Part shown: positions 25,729 through 35,274 of the stretch, in pieces | Layout of the letters: the number at the start of each line of letters is the position of its first letter | Numbering within the stretch: the stretch's first letter is position 1 | From: DASVUC01 sp038237225 | GTDB taxonomy: Bacteria; Planctomycetota; Phycisphaerae; Tepidisphaerales; Tepidisphaeraceae | Reading direction: 5' to 3' | Assembly (NCBI GenBank): GCA_038237225.1 | Contig: JBBRYX010000010.1 | Location: 62,001-126,000, forward strand | Length of the DNA: 64,000 nt | Notes under the pieces: model-generated | Databases searched by the model: none | What the model saw: the letters and a program-made list of their open reading frames with translations, nothing else | Told to the model about the DNA's origin: nothing | Position numbers and translations under genes: made by a program

Positions 25729-27198
25729 CTACCGCGCTTTATTCCTCTGCTGACGCGCCAAAACTTCAATCGTGCGAAGCTTGTCTTTATACGCGTTGTA
25801 GGTGTTCAGCTTTTCCACATCCAAATTGGCATCGGTGTTGCCTTCCCAGCGACGGCAGAGGTAGACCGCGTCGTAGATTCGACCCACCTGATAATCCCGC
25901 GAAATCGCCAGTCCCACCGCATAGTCTTCGCCATAGCTCGTGTTCGGCACGTTGATCTTCCGCAGCAGCGGCGTGAAGAACGCGCGCGGCGCGCCAAGCC
26001 CGTTGATCCGCAGCGCGTTATTCCGCCCGTTCTCCGGCGTCCACTCGCGATGATCGATCAGGCCCGGAGGGATTTCCTGCAGTGCAAAGTTCGTCATCTG
26101 ATATGACCCAATGACCATCGCGCATTTCTCGGCTCGAAACGTGTCGACGACCCGTTGGATCGTGGTCTCGTCCTTGTACAGATCGTCGCTGTCGAGCTGG
26201 ACGGAAAACCGGCCGCATTTGCTGTGATGAATGCCTTCGGTCCAGCACCCGCCGATCCCGAGGTCATGGCGCTGCGGGATGACGTGGATGATCCGGCTGT
26301 CCTTCTCCGCCATCTCCCGAAGCGCATCGGTGGTGCCATCGGTCGAGTGATTGTCGACGACAATCAGGTTGAACGGAAAACTTGTCTTCTGTTGAATCAC
26401 CGACCCAACCGCGTCGGCAATCGTCCGGGCGCGGTTCTTCACCGGGATAATCACGGAAGCTTCGACGTCGAAAGAGCCTTCCGACAGATCGATCTCCTTG
26501 AAGCTTGGTTCGAGGTACGCGCCGATCTTCTTCAGGTGATCCGTGCACGCCTGCTCCATCTCAATTTGCGCGGTGCGGTTGCGGGGATCGACGTAATCAA
26601 ACTGTTTTTCACCCGAGGTGCGAATGTCGGTCTCAATCTTGGCGTATAGATACTCGGGGATTCGAAGAATCGGCGCCAGCCGGCTGATCGAGAGACGCAT
26701 CGAATAAAGCCCCGCGGATCTGTAGTTGGCGCTCTTTATTTCATTCGCGGCGCGCTTCAGCACGTCGCTGTTCAGGAACTGGATGGGTCCGAAGTTAAAG
26801 TCATCCTTCAAGCTGCCGATCTGATAGTCCGTCGTCGGATGCGGCGAGCGGACCGCTTTCTTCACCTCGTGATAATCCGAATACACAAGGCCCGCCCCCG
26901 TCGATTGCGCAACCTGCAGGAACCGCCCCAGCGCATGCGGCGAAAAATCGAGCGATGTATCCTGAACCAAAAACAGCGTGTGCGGCGAACTCGCCCGCGA
27001 CGCGATGAGCTGAATCGTGGCGCTGGAAAGCAGCGAGTCCACGCTGGTCATCTGCACGCCTTCAAGCCGCGTATCGGAACCCGCCACCGCAAGAAGGTGG
27101 ATGCTGTCCACCAATCCCGTGGCATTGAGCTGCTCGATCGTGTTCTTCGTGAACTCGCGATCGTTGAACGGAAGAAAGACAGTAATCGGTTTAGACAC
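25729..27198 (-). CDS. family 2 glycosyltransferase with two GT-A-like halves
   Basis: 489 residues. The second half (about 245-489) is a canonical GT2 domain: ASVIIPVKNRARTIADAVGSVI, VVDNHSTDGTTDAL, the DxD-like QLDSDDLYKDE, and GEDYAVGLAIS. The first half (1-235) has the same outline in degenerate form (TVFLPFNDREFTKNTIEQLNATG, LFLVQDTSLDF, YSDYHEVKKA) without a clear metal motif. So only the second half is likely catalytic, the first perhaps regulatory or acceptor-binding. Shares strand with no close neighbour. Confidence 0.85.
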   Translation of the reverse strand: MSKPITVFLPFNDREFTKNTIEQLNATGLVDSIHLLAVAGSDTRLEGVQMTSVDSLLSSATIQLIASRASSPHTLFLVQDTSLDFSPHALGRFLQVAQSTGAGLVYSDYHEVKKAVRSPHPTTDYQIGSLKDDFNFGPIQFLNSDVLKRAANEIKSANYRSAGLYSMRLSISRLAPILRIPEYLYAKIETDIRTSGEKQFDYVDPRNRTAQIEMEQACTDHLKKIGAYLEPSFKEIDLSEGSFDVEASVIIPVKNRARTIADAVGSVIQQKTSFPFNLIVVDNHSTDGTTDALREMAEKDSRIIHVIPQRHDLGIGGCWTEGIHHSKCGRFSVQLDSDDLYKDETTIQRVVDTFRAEKCAMVIGSYQMTNFALQEIPPGLIDHREWTPENGRNNALRINGLGAPRAFFTPLLRKINVPNTSYGEDYAVGLAISRDYQVGRIYDAVYLCRRWEGNTDANLDVEKLNTYNAYKDKLRTIEVLARQQRNKAR

Positions 27199-27400
27199 GG
27201 AATCGCTCCAGATTTGATTTGCCGGGAAGTTTACGGAAACGCGAACCGAATTGAAACGAGCGCGGCATCATCAAATCCGGTGCTGGCTTTTAGGCATGCG
27301 ACGCTGGTGCCGCCTGTCCATCGCAGGCATTGCCACGATTTGGCCCCGACTGTATCGTTCCATCACTGTAACATTTGAATCTAAACACCCAGAATTCCCC

Positions 27401-28573
27401 ATGAAAATTCACGAATATCAGGCCCGACAGATCCTTTCCGAAGCCGGCGTTCCCGTCCCGCCCGCGGAGATTGTTCGCAGTCCCGACGAGGCGGCGAAGG
27501 CGTTCGACAAGTTCAAAGCCCCGATGTGCGTTGTCAAAGCCCAGGTCTACGCCGGCGGGCGTGGTAAGGCGGGGTTCGTCAAGCTGGTGAAGTCCGCGCA
27601 GGAAGCGCGTGATGCCGCTCAGTTCATGCTGTCCAATCGCATGACTTCCAATCAAACGGGTCCGGAGGGTGTGCCGGTCTCCGTGCTGATCGTCGCGCCG
27701 GGTGTCGACATTGAGAAAGAGTTCTATCTCGGCATCACCCTGGATCGCGGCCGCGGAACGGCAACCCTGATCGCATCCGCCGAGGGCGGCGTTGAGATCG
27801 AGGAGGTCGCGAAGAAATCGCCCGAGAAGGTCCTCAAGGAACCGATGCATCCGCTCCTCGGCCTGCAGCCTTACCAGGCGCGCCAGATCGCGTACAAGCT
27901 CGGCTTCAAAGACAAGCTCGCCGGCGAGGCGACGAAAATCATCATGAACCTCTCCAAGGCGTTCATCAATACAGACGCATCACTCGCCGAGATCAATCCG
28001 CTCGTGATCACGAAAGATGGAAAGCTCCTTGCGATCGATGCGAAGTTTAACTTCGACGACAACGCCATGTTCCGGCATCCGGACATCGCCGCCATGCAGG
28101 ATGAGTCGCAGGAAAAGCCTCTCGACGTCCGCGCTCATAGGGCCGGCCTGAACTACATCGCGCTCGACGGCACCATCGGCTGCCTCGTCAACGGCGCCGG
28201 CCTCGCGATGGCGACCATGGACATCATCAAGCTGCACGGCGCCGAGCCCGCAAACTTTCTGGACGTCGGCGGTTCCGTCACCGCCGAGGGCGCGATCGAA
28301 GCGTTCTCGATCATCCTGTCCGATCCCAAGGTAAAGGGCATCCTCGTCAACATCTTCGGCGGTATCGCCAAGTGCGATTTGATCGCCGAAGCGCTCGTGA
28401 AGGCCGGCCGCGACATCGGCTTCAAGGTTCCGGTCGTGGTGCGTCTGGAAGGCACCAACGTGGACCGGGCGCGCGAGATCTTGAAAGCCTCGCAACCGGA
28501 TCTGCCGACGCTCCAGACGGCCATAGATCTGACGGACGCGGCCAGGAAAGTTGTTACCGCAGTGGCCGTGTGA
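27401..28573 (+). CDS. sucC: succinyl-CoA synthetase (ADP-forming) subunit beta
   Basis: 390 residues starting MKIHEYQARQILSEAGVPVP, the invariant family start; the longer in-frame reading to 27251 has a non-family N-terminus. ATP-grasp features include KAQVYAGGRGKAGFVKLV, LYIGITLDRGRG-type sequence, and the C-terminal ligase domain NYIALDGTIGCLVNGAGLAMATMD followed by NFLDVGGSVTAEG and VNIFGGIAKCD. Substrate-level phosphorylation in the TCA cycle with SucD. sucD does not follow; the next gene is purK on the other strand. Confidence 0.95.
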   Translation: MKIHEYQARQILSEAGVPVPPAEIVRSPDEAAKAFDKFKAPMCVVKAQVYAGGRGKAGFVKLVKSAQEARDAAQFMLSNRMTSNQTGPEGVPVSVLIVAPGVDIEKEFYLGITLDRGRGTATLIASAEGGVEIEEVAKKSPEKVLKEPMHPLLGLQPYQARQIAYKLGFKDKLAGEATKIIMNLSKAFINTDASLAEINPLVITKDGKLLAIDAKFNFDDNAMFRHPDIAAMQDESQEKPLDVRAHRAGLNYIALDGTIGCLVNGAGLAMATMDIIKLHGAEPANFLDVGGSVTAEGAIEAFSIILSDPKVKGILVNIFGGIAKCDLIAEALVKAGRDIGFKVPVVVRLEGTNVDRAREILKASQPDLPTLQTAIDLTDAARKVVTAVAV

Positions 28574-28616
28574 TTCCCACGTTCCATTATCTTGATGATT
28601 GAGCAGAATCCCTGGT

Positions 28617-29756
28617 TTACGCTTTTCTGATTATTCGATCCCGCGCTTCGCGCACGATCCGCTCCGCCGTCCGTGCATCATCCGCCAGCGCGGTAAGATG
28701 TCCCATCTTCCTCCCCGGTCGCGCTTCCTGTTTTCCGTAGAGATGCAGCTTCACGTTCGAAATCTCGCACGCGCTCTTCCAGTCCGGTTCACCATGCTCC
28801 CACAGATCCCCAAGCAAATTCGCCATGGCAGCGGGCCGCAGCAGATCGGTAGCGCCCAGCGGCAACCCGCACACCGCCCGCAACTGCTGCTCGAATTGGC
28901 TGGTCAGCGAAGCATCGAAGGTCAAATGTCCCGAGTTATGCGGACGCGGAGCCAGTTCATTGATGAGCAGACTTCCGTCTCGCGTGAGAAAGAACTCCAC
29001 GCACAAAACCCCCACGACTTGCAGTGATTCCAGCACGCCCCGTGCGATATCAACGGCCTCTCGCTTCACATCCTCCGGAACATTGGCCGGCGCAACCGAC
29101 ACATCCAGGATGTGATTGCGATGCGCGTTTTCGATCAACCCCCAATGCGCAAACCCGCCATGGACGCCCCGGGCGGCGACAACGGAAACCTCGCGCTCGA
29201 AATCGATGAACGCTTCGTAAATCAGCTCCTCCCCGTCCTTCCAATTCCTGTTGACCTGCCGCGAATCAACCCTGATCTGCCCTTTGCCGTCGTAGCCGAA
29301 ATCCGCCGTCTTCAGGATCCCCGGAATCTCAAGGTCTCGGGTCGCCTTTACAAGATCGTCATTGTTTCGAACCGCGCGAAATGGAGTCACCGGAAATCCA
29401 TTCTCGGCCAGAAACGCTTTCTCCCGCAACCGATTCTGCGTTGTATGCAGCACGCTTCCATCAGGTCGCACCGGCGCGAACTCCGCCGCGGCTCGCGCGG
29501 TCGCCGCGGGCACATTCTCAAACTCAAACGTCACCACATCGACGTGCTTCGCGAACTCCCGCACCGCATCCAGATCCTCATAGCGCGCGACAATCTCGCG
29601 GTCTGCCACCTGACCCGTCGGCGTATCATCATCCGGCGAGAACGTGTGCACCCGATACCCCATCCGCCGCGCCGCGATCGCAAACATTCTGCCAAGCTGG
29701 CCCGATCCCAGCACCCCAACGGTCGCACCGGGTAGAATAGCGCCCTTTGCTTGCAT
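28617..29756 (-). CDS. purK: N5-carboxyaminoimidazole ribonucleotide synthase
   Basis: ATP-grasp enzyme of purine synthesis, converting AIR plus bicarbonate to N5-CAIR. 379 residues with GATVGVLGSGQLGRMFAIAARRMGY, VVTFEFENVP, TADFGYDGKGQ, VSVVAARGVHGGFAHW and INELAPRPHNSGHLT, all typical. ATG 29756 gives the usual start. purE is not adjacent. Confidence 0.95.
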   Translation of the reverse strand: MQAKGAILPGATVGVLGSGQLGRMFAIAARRMGYRVHTFSPDDDTPTGQVADREIVARYEDLDAVREFAKHVDVVTFEFENVPAATARAAAEFAPVRPDGSVLHTTQNRLREKAFLAENGFPVTPFRAVRNNDDLVKATRDLEIPGILKTADFGYDGKGQIRVDSRQVNRNWKDGEELIYEAFIDFEREVSVVAARGVHGGFAHWGLIENAHRNHILDVSVAPANVPEDVKREAVDIARGVLESLQVVGVLCVEFFLTRDGSLLINELAPRPHNSGHLTFDASLTSQFEQQLRAVCGLPLGATDLLRPAAMANLLGDLWEHGEPDWKSACEISNVKLHLYGKQEARPGRKMGHLTALADDARTAERIVREARDRIIRKA

Positions 29757-29881
29757 CGCCTCGCAGTGTATTCACGATGCGAGGTTGAGCATAGACCTTG
29801 AGACGATCTGCTGATGCCGGCGTTCGCTACGCCCGGAAGGGATTCCTCACTTGGCGCCCGAGATTCAGCTTCAAACTTAAC

Positions 29882-32800
29882 TCAATTGATCACCAGCTGC
29901 GGCACATTGCTCGCCGCGTCATCGCTCTTGAAGATCGCGACCGGCGTCGCATATGTCGTTCCCTTCAGAACGAGCGTCACGGTATTCCGGCCCGCGGCCT
30001 TCTCGCCCTTGAGGAAGCTCGTCAGATCCCATTCCCACCAATTCTGCGTCGTGCTGTTCACGGTGCTCGTCGCCAGCGGGCTCGCTGACGTGCCCAGCTT
30101 GTTGTTCCATGTCAGCGTGTTCTCATCCCACGCGCTGCTCGACGAAAAAACTCCGATCGGAACGGAGCCGTCGGCATTCAGCGACCCGAAGAGCCGCAGC
30201 TTCGCGGAGTTAATCACCGAAGCACTCGACAGATCGAACTTCAGATAGCTCTCGCGGTTGGTCCCGAGACTCGTATACGCCTTCACCTGAATGGTGGACA
30301 GCCCGCCATTGTTGATATTGGCGCCCGATCCATCCTGCACGAACGCCGCGACCGTGCTGTTGATCGTCACCGGCTGCGGTGCGACGGTCGTCGGCGCGAA
30401 CGTGATGAAGTTGAAGTTGCCGATGTTTCCGGTCGATCCGCCGGAATCCATCACCAGCTTCAGAACATGCTGCCCGGCGGCCAGGCTCACCGCGGACTTC
30501 GTCACCGTTTGCCAGGTTTGCCAGCCTCCCGTGTTCGGCGCCGTCAACGCTCCGGTCTTGTTCACGCCATCGACTTCCAGATGGAAGGTTCCGCCAAGGC
30601 CGTTCGATGCCACGCGGAACCCGAGATCAAAGTTGCCCGCCGCCGCGACGTTCACCGTGTACTCCAGCCACTCGCCCGCAGGCGTGTAGCCGACATTGAA
30701 TGACCCGGAATCATTGGAAACGGTTTCGATGTCCACGCCGCTCGTGCGATACTTCGTTCCCTGGTTGTCCGCGGTCAGATCGTGATACGCGACACCTTCG
30801 CCGCCTTCGTCGAAGTTCTCCGTTTGCAACGTTGAAGTCCCGGATGAGGCGATGTTCAACGCGCTCCCGCCATACGGTGTTTGTCCCGTCGGTGGAGGTG
30901 GAGGTGGTGGTGGTGGAGGTGGCGGGGGCAGCACGACGCCGCTGGGCGCGATCGACATGAAGTTGAAGTTCCCGACGTAGCCCGATGATCCATTCAGATC
31001 CATCGCCAGCTTGAGCACATGCTGCCCAGCCGACAGGCTCACGCCGTTCTTCGTCGCGGTCTGCCAGCTTTGCCAGCCACCGGTGTTCGGAAGCGTAAGC
31101 TGACCCGTCACATCGATGCCATCAATCTCGGCATGGAATTTCCCGTTCGCCGCCGCCGCGGCGACTCGGAACCCGAAGTCGTAATTCCCCGCATCCACCA
31201 CGTTAATCGTGTACTCCAGCCACTCGCCCCCCAGCGCAAAGCCAACGTTGTACGCGCCGGTGTCGTTGGCGGTCGATTCAATATCAACGCCGTCGCCCGT
31301 GCGATACTTCCCACCCAAATTCGTCGCTGTCGTATCGTGATACGCCACGCCCTCACCGCCATCGTCATATTCTTCAATCTGGATCGTGCTCGCGCCGCTG
31401 CTGCTGACGTTGAAGGCAGCCCCATGATGCGGCGTCTGGCCGCCCGGCGGTGGAGGTGGCGGCGGGGAAGGAGGCTCGACGTTACTCGGCGTAATGTTGA
31501 TGTAGTTGTAATTTCCCACCGACGAGTTAGACGCGGCGGCATCCAGCGCCAGCCGAAGTACATGCTGACCCTGCGTCAGGCCCACGCCGCTCTTCGTCAC
31601 CGTTGCCCACTTCTGGTAGTCGCCGGTGTTCGGCATCGCGAGCGATCCCGTCACGTCGACGCCATCAACTTCCGCATGAAATCCCGCGCCCGAGACCGAT
31701 GATGCAACCCGGAAGCCAAAGTCGTACGCGCCTGCTTCGGTCACATCGATCGTGTACTCGAGCCATTCGCCCGCGCGGGTCCAGCCCACGTTGTAGGCTC
31801 CGGAGTCATTCGACACCGTCTGAATATCGACGCCATCGCCGGGCCGATATGCACCGCCCTGGTTCGCCGCATCCGCATCGCTGTACGCGACGCCTTGCCC
31901 GCCCTTGTCGAAATCCTCCGCTTGGATCGTCGCCGCGCCCGCCTTGCTGACGCTGATCGGTGTGCCGCTGAAAGGTGTCTGCCCGGTCGGTGGCGGCGGT
32001 TGCACCACGCCGCTCGGCTTCACCGTGATGAAGTTGTAGTTCCCACCGCCGGTATCCACATAAAGCCGAAGGACGTGCTGCCCCTGGCTCAGCGTCACCC
32101 CGGTCTTGCTCACCGTCTGCCAGGTCTGCCAGCCCCCGGTGTTTGGCATCGACAGCGATCCCGTCGCGTCGAATCCATCGATCTCCGCATGGAATTTCCC
32201 GCCATCCACCATCGATGCCACCCGGAAGCCGAAGTCATAGCTCCCGGTGTCCGCGACGTTGATCGTATATTCCAGCCACTCGCCCGTACCGGTCCAACCC
32301 ACATCGTAAGCGCCGGCATCGTTCGACACCGCCTCGATGTCCACGCCCGTCGGGCGGTAGCCATTCCCCGTGTTCCCGAGGTCGACGTCGTGATACGCAA
32401 TGCCCTCGCCGCCGTTGTCAAAATCCTCCGCTTGGATCGTGGTAGTGCCCGTCTTCGAGATCGCGAATGGTGTTCCCGGATACGGCGTCTGAACGCCGGG
32501 CGCCGGACCGAGGTCCTTGGGATCCACGATGATCGCGTTGAAGTTGCCGACCGCTCCACCGGCGTTGTTCGTGTCAAACACCAGCCTCAGGACATGCGTC
32601 CCTGCCGCCAGGGTCACGTTCAATACTTTCAAATCGACGAACGTCTGATCGTCCGCCGTCTTCGGCACCGTTAGCGCGCCGGTTTTATTGACGCCGTCCA
32701 CCTCGAGATGAAACCCACCGCCGCCAATCGCCGATGCAACGTTAAACCAAAGGTCGTATTTGCCGGGATTGGAGAACGAAGCGGTGTACTCCACCCATTC

Positions 32801-34954
32801 CCCCGCCTTGGTGTTGCTGATCGCGAACCCGTCCTTCCACGGCGATGCGATGTCAACCCCGCCCGGGCGATAAATGGCGCCCGTATTGTTCGGATCGCTG
32901 TCCAGATAAGCGACGCCCGATCCGCCGTAGTCGTAATTCTCCGCCTCAATCACCGTCTTGCCGGTCAAAACTTGCAGCGGCGCCCCATTCCATGGCGTCT
33001 GCACCACGCTTCCCATCGCCGCTCGAAGCGCCGCCTGCAACGGAACGTAGCGCTCCTGCACCGCGTAATCCAGCGCCGTATTGCCAAACATATCCTTGAT
33101 GTTCGGATCCGCCCCCCTCATCAGAAGCGCGTTGATGACCGACGCATCCTGGCTCGCGGAGATCCCAAACAACCGGCCGCTCAATGCCGCCAGATGCAGC
33201 GGCGTCCGCCCCTGGTAATCCGTCGCATTCACGCTCGCCCCCGCATTCAGCAGCGCGTTGAGCTTGTTGACCGGCTGGAAATTGCTGACCCGATGCTCAA
33301 TGAAGCCGCCCTTGCCATCCGCCTCATACCACGCGTAATCCTGCATCCCCCCGTTCATCGCCACCACGTGCAGCGGTGTCCAACCGGTGTCGAACGTCTT
33401 GGCATTGATCGAAGCGCCCTTCGACAACAACAACTGCACCGCCTCATCCGAACGACCGACCGGCGACGACGCCGCATAGTGCAGCGGCGTCCATCCCACC
33501 GGACCCGCCTCGTTGACGTTCGCGCCCCCTTGAACCGCGGCAGTCAGATCCGCCCAGTAATCACGGTTGTAGTCCGGCCCGTGCGCCTTCTTCGCCAGGT
33601 CCACCGCCCACGTCGGATCCCACTGCGGCGGCGTCGGAAGCCAGGTCGGCACGCGTCCCGTTTGCGCCGTAAAATCCGGCCCGCTATACAGCGTGACGAT
33701 GCTGTTCGCCGGAATGCTCAGCGCGATCGCGCCGCCGCTGCTTGTCAGGCTCCCCAGTTGGATGGAGTTCTCCGTCGCACTCGTGCGATACTGCTTGAAC
33801 TGCGTGGGAAGGTTCGATCCCGTCAGCGAGAAGTTCACGGTCTGCGCCGTCGTGTTCTGGTTCATCGCCACGATCGTCAGCACGCCGGTTGTCGGATCCC
33901 GGAAACTCGTCACCTTCATCAACGGGTCCGCGCTCTGCACATCCACGCGCTGCATCCCCGGACGGATGTAGCGGTAGTACTGCTTCATCGTGTAGAACCG
34001 CTCGTTCGGAACGCCGTTGGTCATCAAGGCGTGCTGCGCGCTTGGGTCGCTGAACTGCCAGTAGAAGTACGACGTGACGTTCGCGACAGTCAGCCCGAAG
34101 TACAGGTTCTCCGCCGCCTGCATCGCTCCCGCGAAACCCGGGGCCTCGCCCGATGTTTCCGTCTGCCAGATAGGCTTGTTGTATTTGAGAATCCGCTGCG
34201 CGTACGTCCCCCACGAGTCGCCGTACGTATGCCCGGCAATAGCCGCCAGGTATTTGTTCACCTCCGGGTCCGACAGGATCGGATCGAAATCCCACTCGAC
34301 CTGCTCGTTGCCGCGATTCAGATCCTCAATTCCAACGATCTTCGTGGTGATGTTCTCGGCAGCGAACTTCCGCCCCACCGCGCGGATCGCCTCGCGGAGT
34401 TGATCCGGGTTATAAACCGCCGAAGCATAAAACTCGTTGAACCACGGCTCGTTCTGCGGCGAGATCGCGCTGATGTCGATCCCAAAATCGCTCTTCGCCT
34501 TCAGCACCACCGCCGCCAGGTACTCAGCAAATTCGCTGCGCTGATCCGGCCGCAACGTGCCGCCCCACACCTGCGAGTTATTCGTCTTCATCCACCACGG
34601 CGGCGTCCAGAGCGTCGCCAGCGTCGTATTCACGCCCCGATCCTTCAGCCCCTGCACTACGTTCAGCACGGGCGCCAGCGACGAGCTATCGTAATTCGCC
34701 CAGTTGAAACGATTCGGATCGTTATCGTCGTTCGCCTTCTCAAACGTCGGCAGGACCGGGAACCGAACGCCGGATGCCCCGAGGTTGTTCGCGACATCAT
34801 CGTAAAACTTGGGCGTCGAATATTCGCTCAACATGTAATCGGCGCCCAAGGCCGCCCCCAGCGCCGTGATCGTCTGATACTGCGTGTTCGTATTGATGGC
34901 GACGGTTGAAAGCAGACGGCGTTCTTCCAGTTTCTCAATTTGCATAAATGTCAT
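29882..34954 (-). CDS. secreted GH30 glycosidase with ankyrin repeats, five CBM6 modules and a DNRLRE tail
   Basis: 1690 residues. The N-terminus QIEKLEERRLLSTVA is the LEPR-XLL surface motif. Residues about 17-430 form a GH30 catalytic barrel plus side domain: TLWTPPWWMKTN, the acid/base glutamate in ISPQNEP (about 169) and the nucleophile in WQTETSG (about 267). Residues 448-648 are ankyrin repeats (GWTPLHYAASS, GWTPLHVVAMNG, GRTPLHLAALSG, NTALDYAVQ). Five CBM6-type modules follow (about 650, 821, 990, 1171, 1354), each opening GQTPxxG..IEAExYDxGGEGVAYHD and separated by Pro-rich linkers. Residues 1528-1690 are a DNRLRE/CBM96-like beta domain (YLKFDLSSASVINSAKLRL). It should attack xylan or beta-glucan-type polymers outside the cell; the exact bond is not determinable. 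Confidence 0.9.
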   Translation of the reverse strand: MTFMQIEKLEERRLLSTVAINTNTQYQTITALGAALGADYMLSEYSTPKFYDDVANNLGASGVRFPVLPTFEKANDDNDPNRFNWANYDSSSLAPVLNVVQGLKDRGVNTTLATLWTPPWWMKTNNSQVWGGTLRPDQRSEFAEYLAAVVLKAKSDFGIDISAISPQNEPWFNEFYASAVYNPDQLREAIRAVGRKFAAENITTKIVGIEDLNRGNEQVEWDFDPILSDPEVNKYLAAIAGHTYGDSWGTYAQRILKYNKPIWQTETSGEAPGFAGAMQAAENLYFGLTVANVTSYFYWQFSDPSAQHALMTNGVPNERFYTMKQYYRYIRPGMQRVDVQSADPLMKVTSFRDPTTGVLTIVAMNQNTTAQTVNFSLTGSNLPTQFKQYRTSATENSIQLGSLTSSGGAIALSIPANSIVTLYSGPDFTAQTGRVPTWLPTPPQWDPTWAVDLAKKAHGPDYNRDYWADLTAAVQGGANVNEAGPVGWTPLHYAASSPVGRSDEAVQLLLSKGASINAKTFDTGWTPLHVVAMNGGMQDYAWYEADGKGGFIEHRVSNFQPVNKLNALLNAGASVNATDYQGRTPLHLAALSGRLFGISASQDASVINALLMRGADPNIKDMFGNTALDYAVQERYVPLQAALRAAMGSVVQTPWNGAPLQVLTGKTVIEAENYDYGGSGVAYLDSDPNNTGAIYRPGGVDIASPWKDGFAISNTKAGEWVEYTASFSNPGKYDLWFNVASAIGGGGFHLEVDGVNKTGALTVPKTADDQTFVDLKVLNVTLAAGTHVLRLVFDTNNAGGAVGNFNAIIVDPKDLGPAPGVQTPYPGTPFAISKTGTTTIQAEDFDNGGEGIAYHDVDLGNTGNGYRPTGVDIEAVSNDAGAYDVGWTGTGEWLEYTINVADTGSYDFGFRVASMVDGGKFHAEIDGFDATGSLSMPNTGGWQTWQTVSKTGVTLSQGQHVLRLYVDTGGGNYNFITVKPSGVVQPPPPTGQTPFSGTPISVSKAGAATIQAEDFDKGGQGVAYSDADAANQGGAYRPGDGVDIQTVSNDSGAYNVGWTRAGEWLEYTIDVTEAGAYDFGFRVASSVSGAGFHAEVDGVDVTGSLAMPNTGDYQKWATVTKSGVGLTQGQHVLRLALDAAASNSSVGNYNYINITPSNVEPPSPPPPPPPGGQTPHHGAAFNVSSSGASTIQIEEYDDGGEGVAYHDTTATNLGGKYRTGDGVDIESTANDTGAYNVGFALGGEWLEYTINVVDAGNYDFGFRVAAAAANGKFHAEIDGIDVTGQLTLPNTGGWQSWQTATKNGVSLSAGQHVLKLAMDLNGSSGYVGNFNFMSIAPSGVVLPPPPPPPPPPPPPTGQTPYGGSALNIASSGTSTLQTENFDEGGEGVAYHDLTADNQGTKYRTSGVDIETVSNDSGSFNVGYTPAGEWLEYTVNVAAAGNFDLGFRVASNGLGGTFHLEVDGVNKTGALTAPNTGGWQTWQTVTKSAVSLAAGQHVLKLVMDSGGSTGNIGNFNFITFAPTTVAPQPVTINSTVAAFVQDGSGANINNGGLSTIQVKAYTSLGTNRESYLKFDLSSASVINSAKLRLFGSLNADGSVPIGVFSSSSAWDENTLTWNNKLGTSASPLATSTVNSTTQNWWEWDLTSFLKGEKAAGRNTVTLVLKGTTYATPVAIFKSDDAASNVPQLVIN

Positions 34955-35274
34955 TCTCGAAAATAAAGAAAGTCACCTTGCCCACGGCGCTACAACTAGC
35001 CGGGCCAAGCTTAAATTTCAGCGGGCATGGATTCACAGTACCACGGATGCACAATAGAACTTCCGCGGTTAACCCGACCGCCGTCTGACCCGGCTCCTCA
35101 TGGCAGGCCGATCAAACGAGTACCCACGTTATAGCCACGCGCTCGTCCATTGTTCTGGAGGAAACGACTTTTTGGAAGAGAAAAACCCATTTGGTGCAAA
35201 CCATTGTGGCGATGTCGTGCCACAACCACTGAACGCCACTATATCTGGTGACTAACGCTCACCGACCATGCGGT
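34955..35274. other. intergenic region
   Basis: No gene or clear signal seen in these 320 bases; it is the upstream region of the GH30 gene and the downstream region of lysA. Confidence 0.5.

Noticed and set aside
32708..34909. 733-residue open frame opposite the GH30 gene
   Set aside because: Arg-rich antisense shadow.
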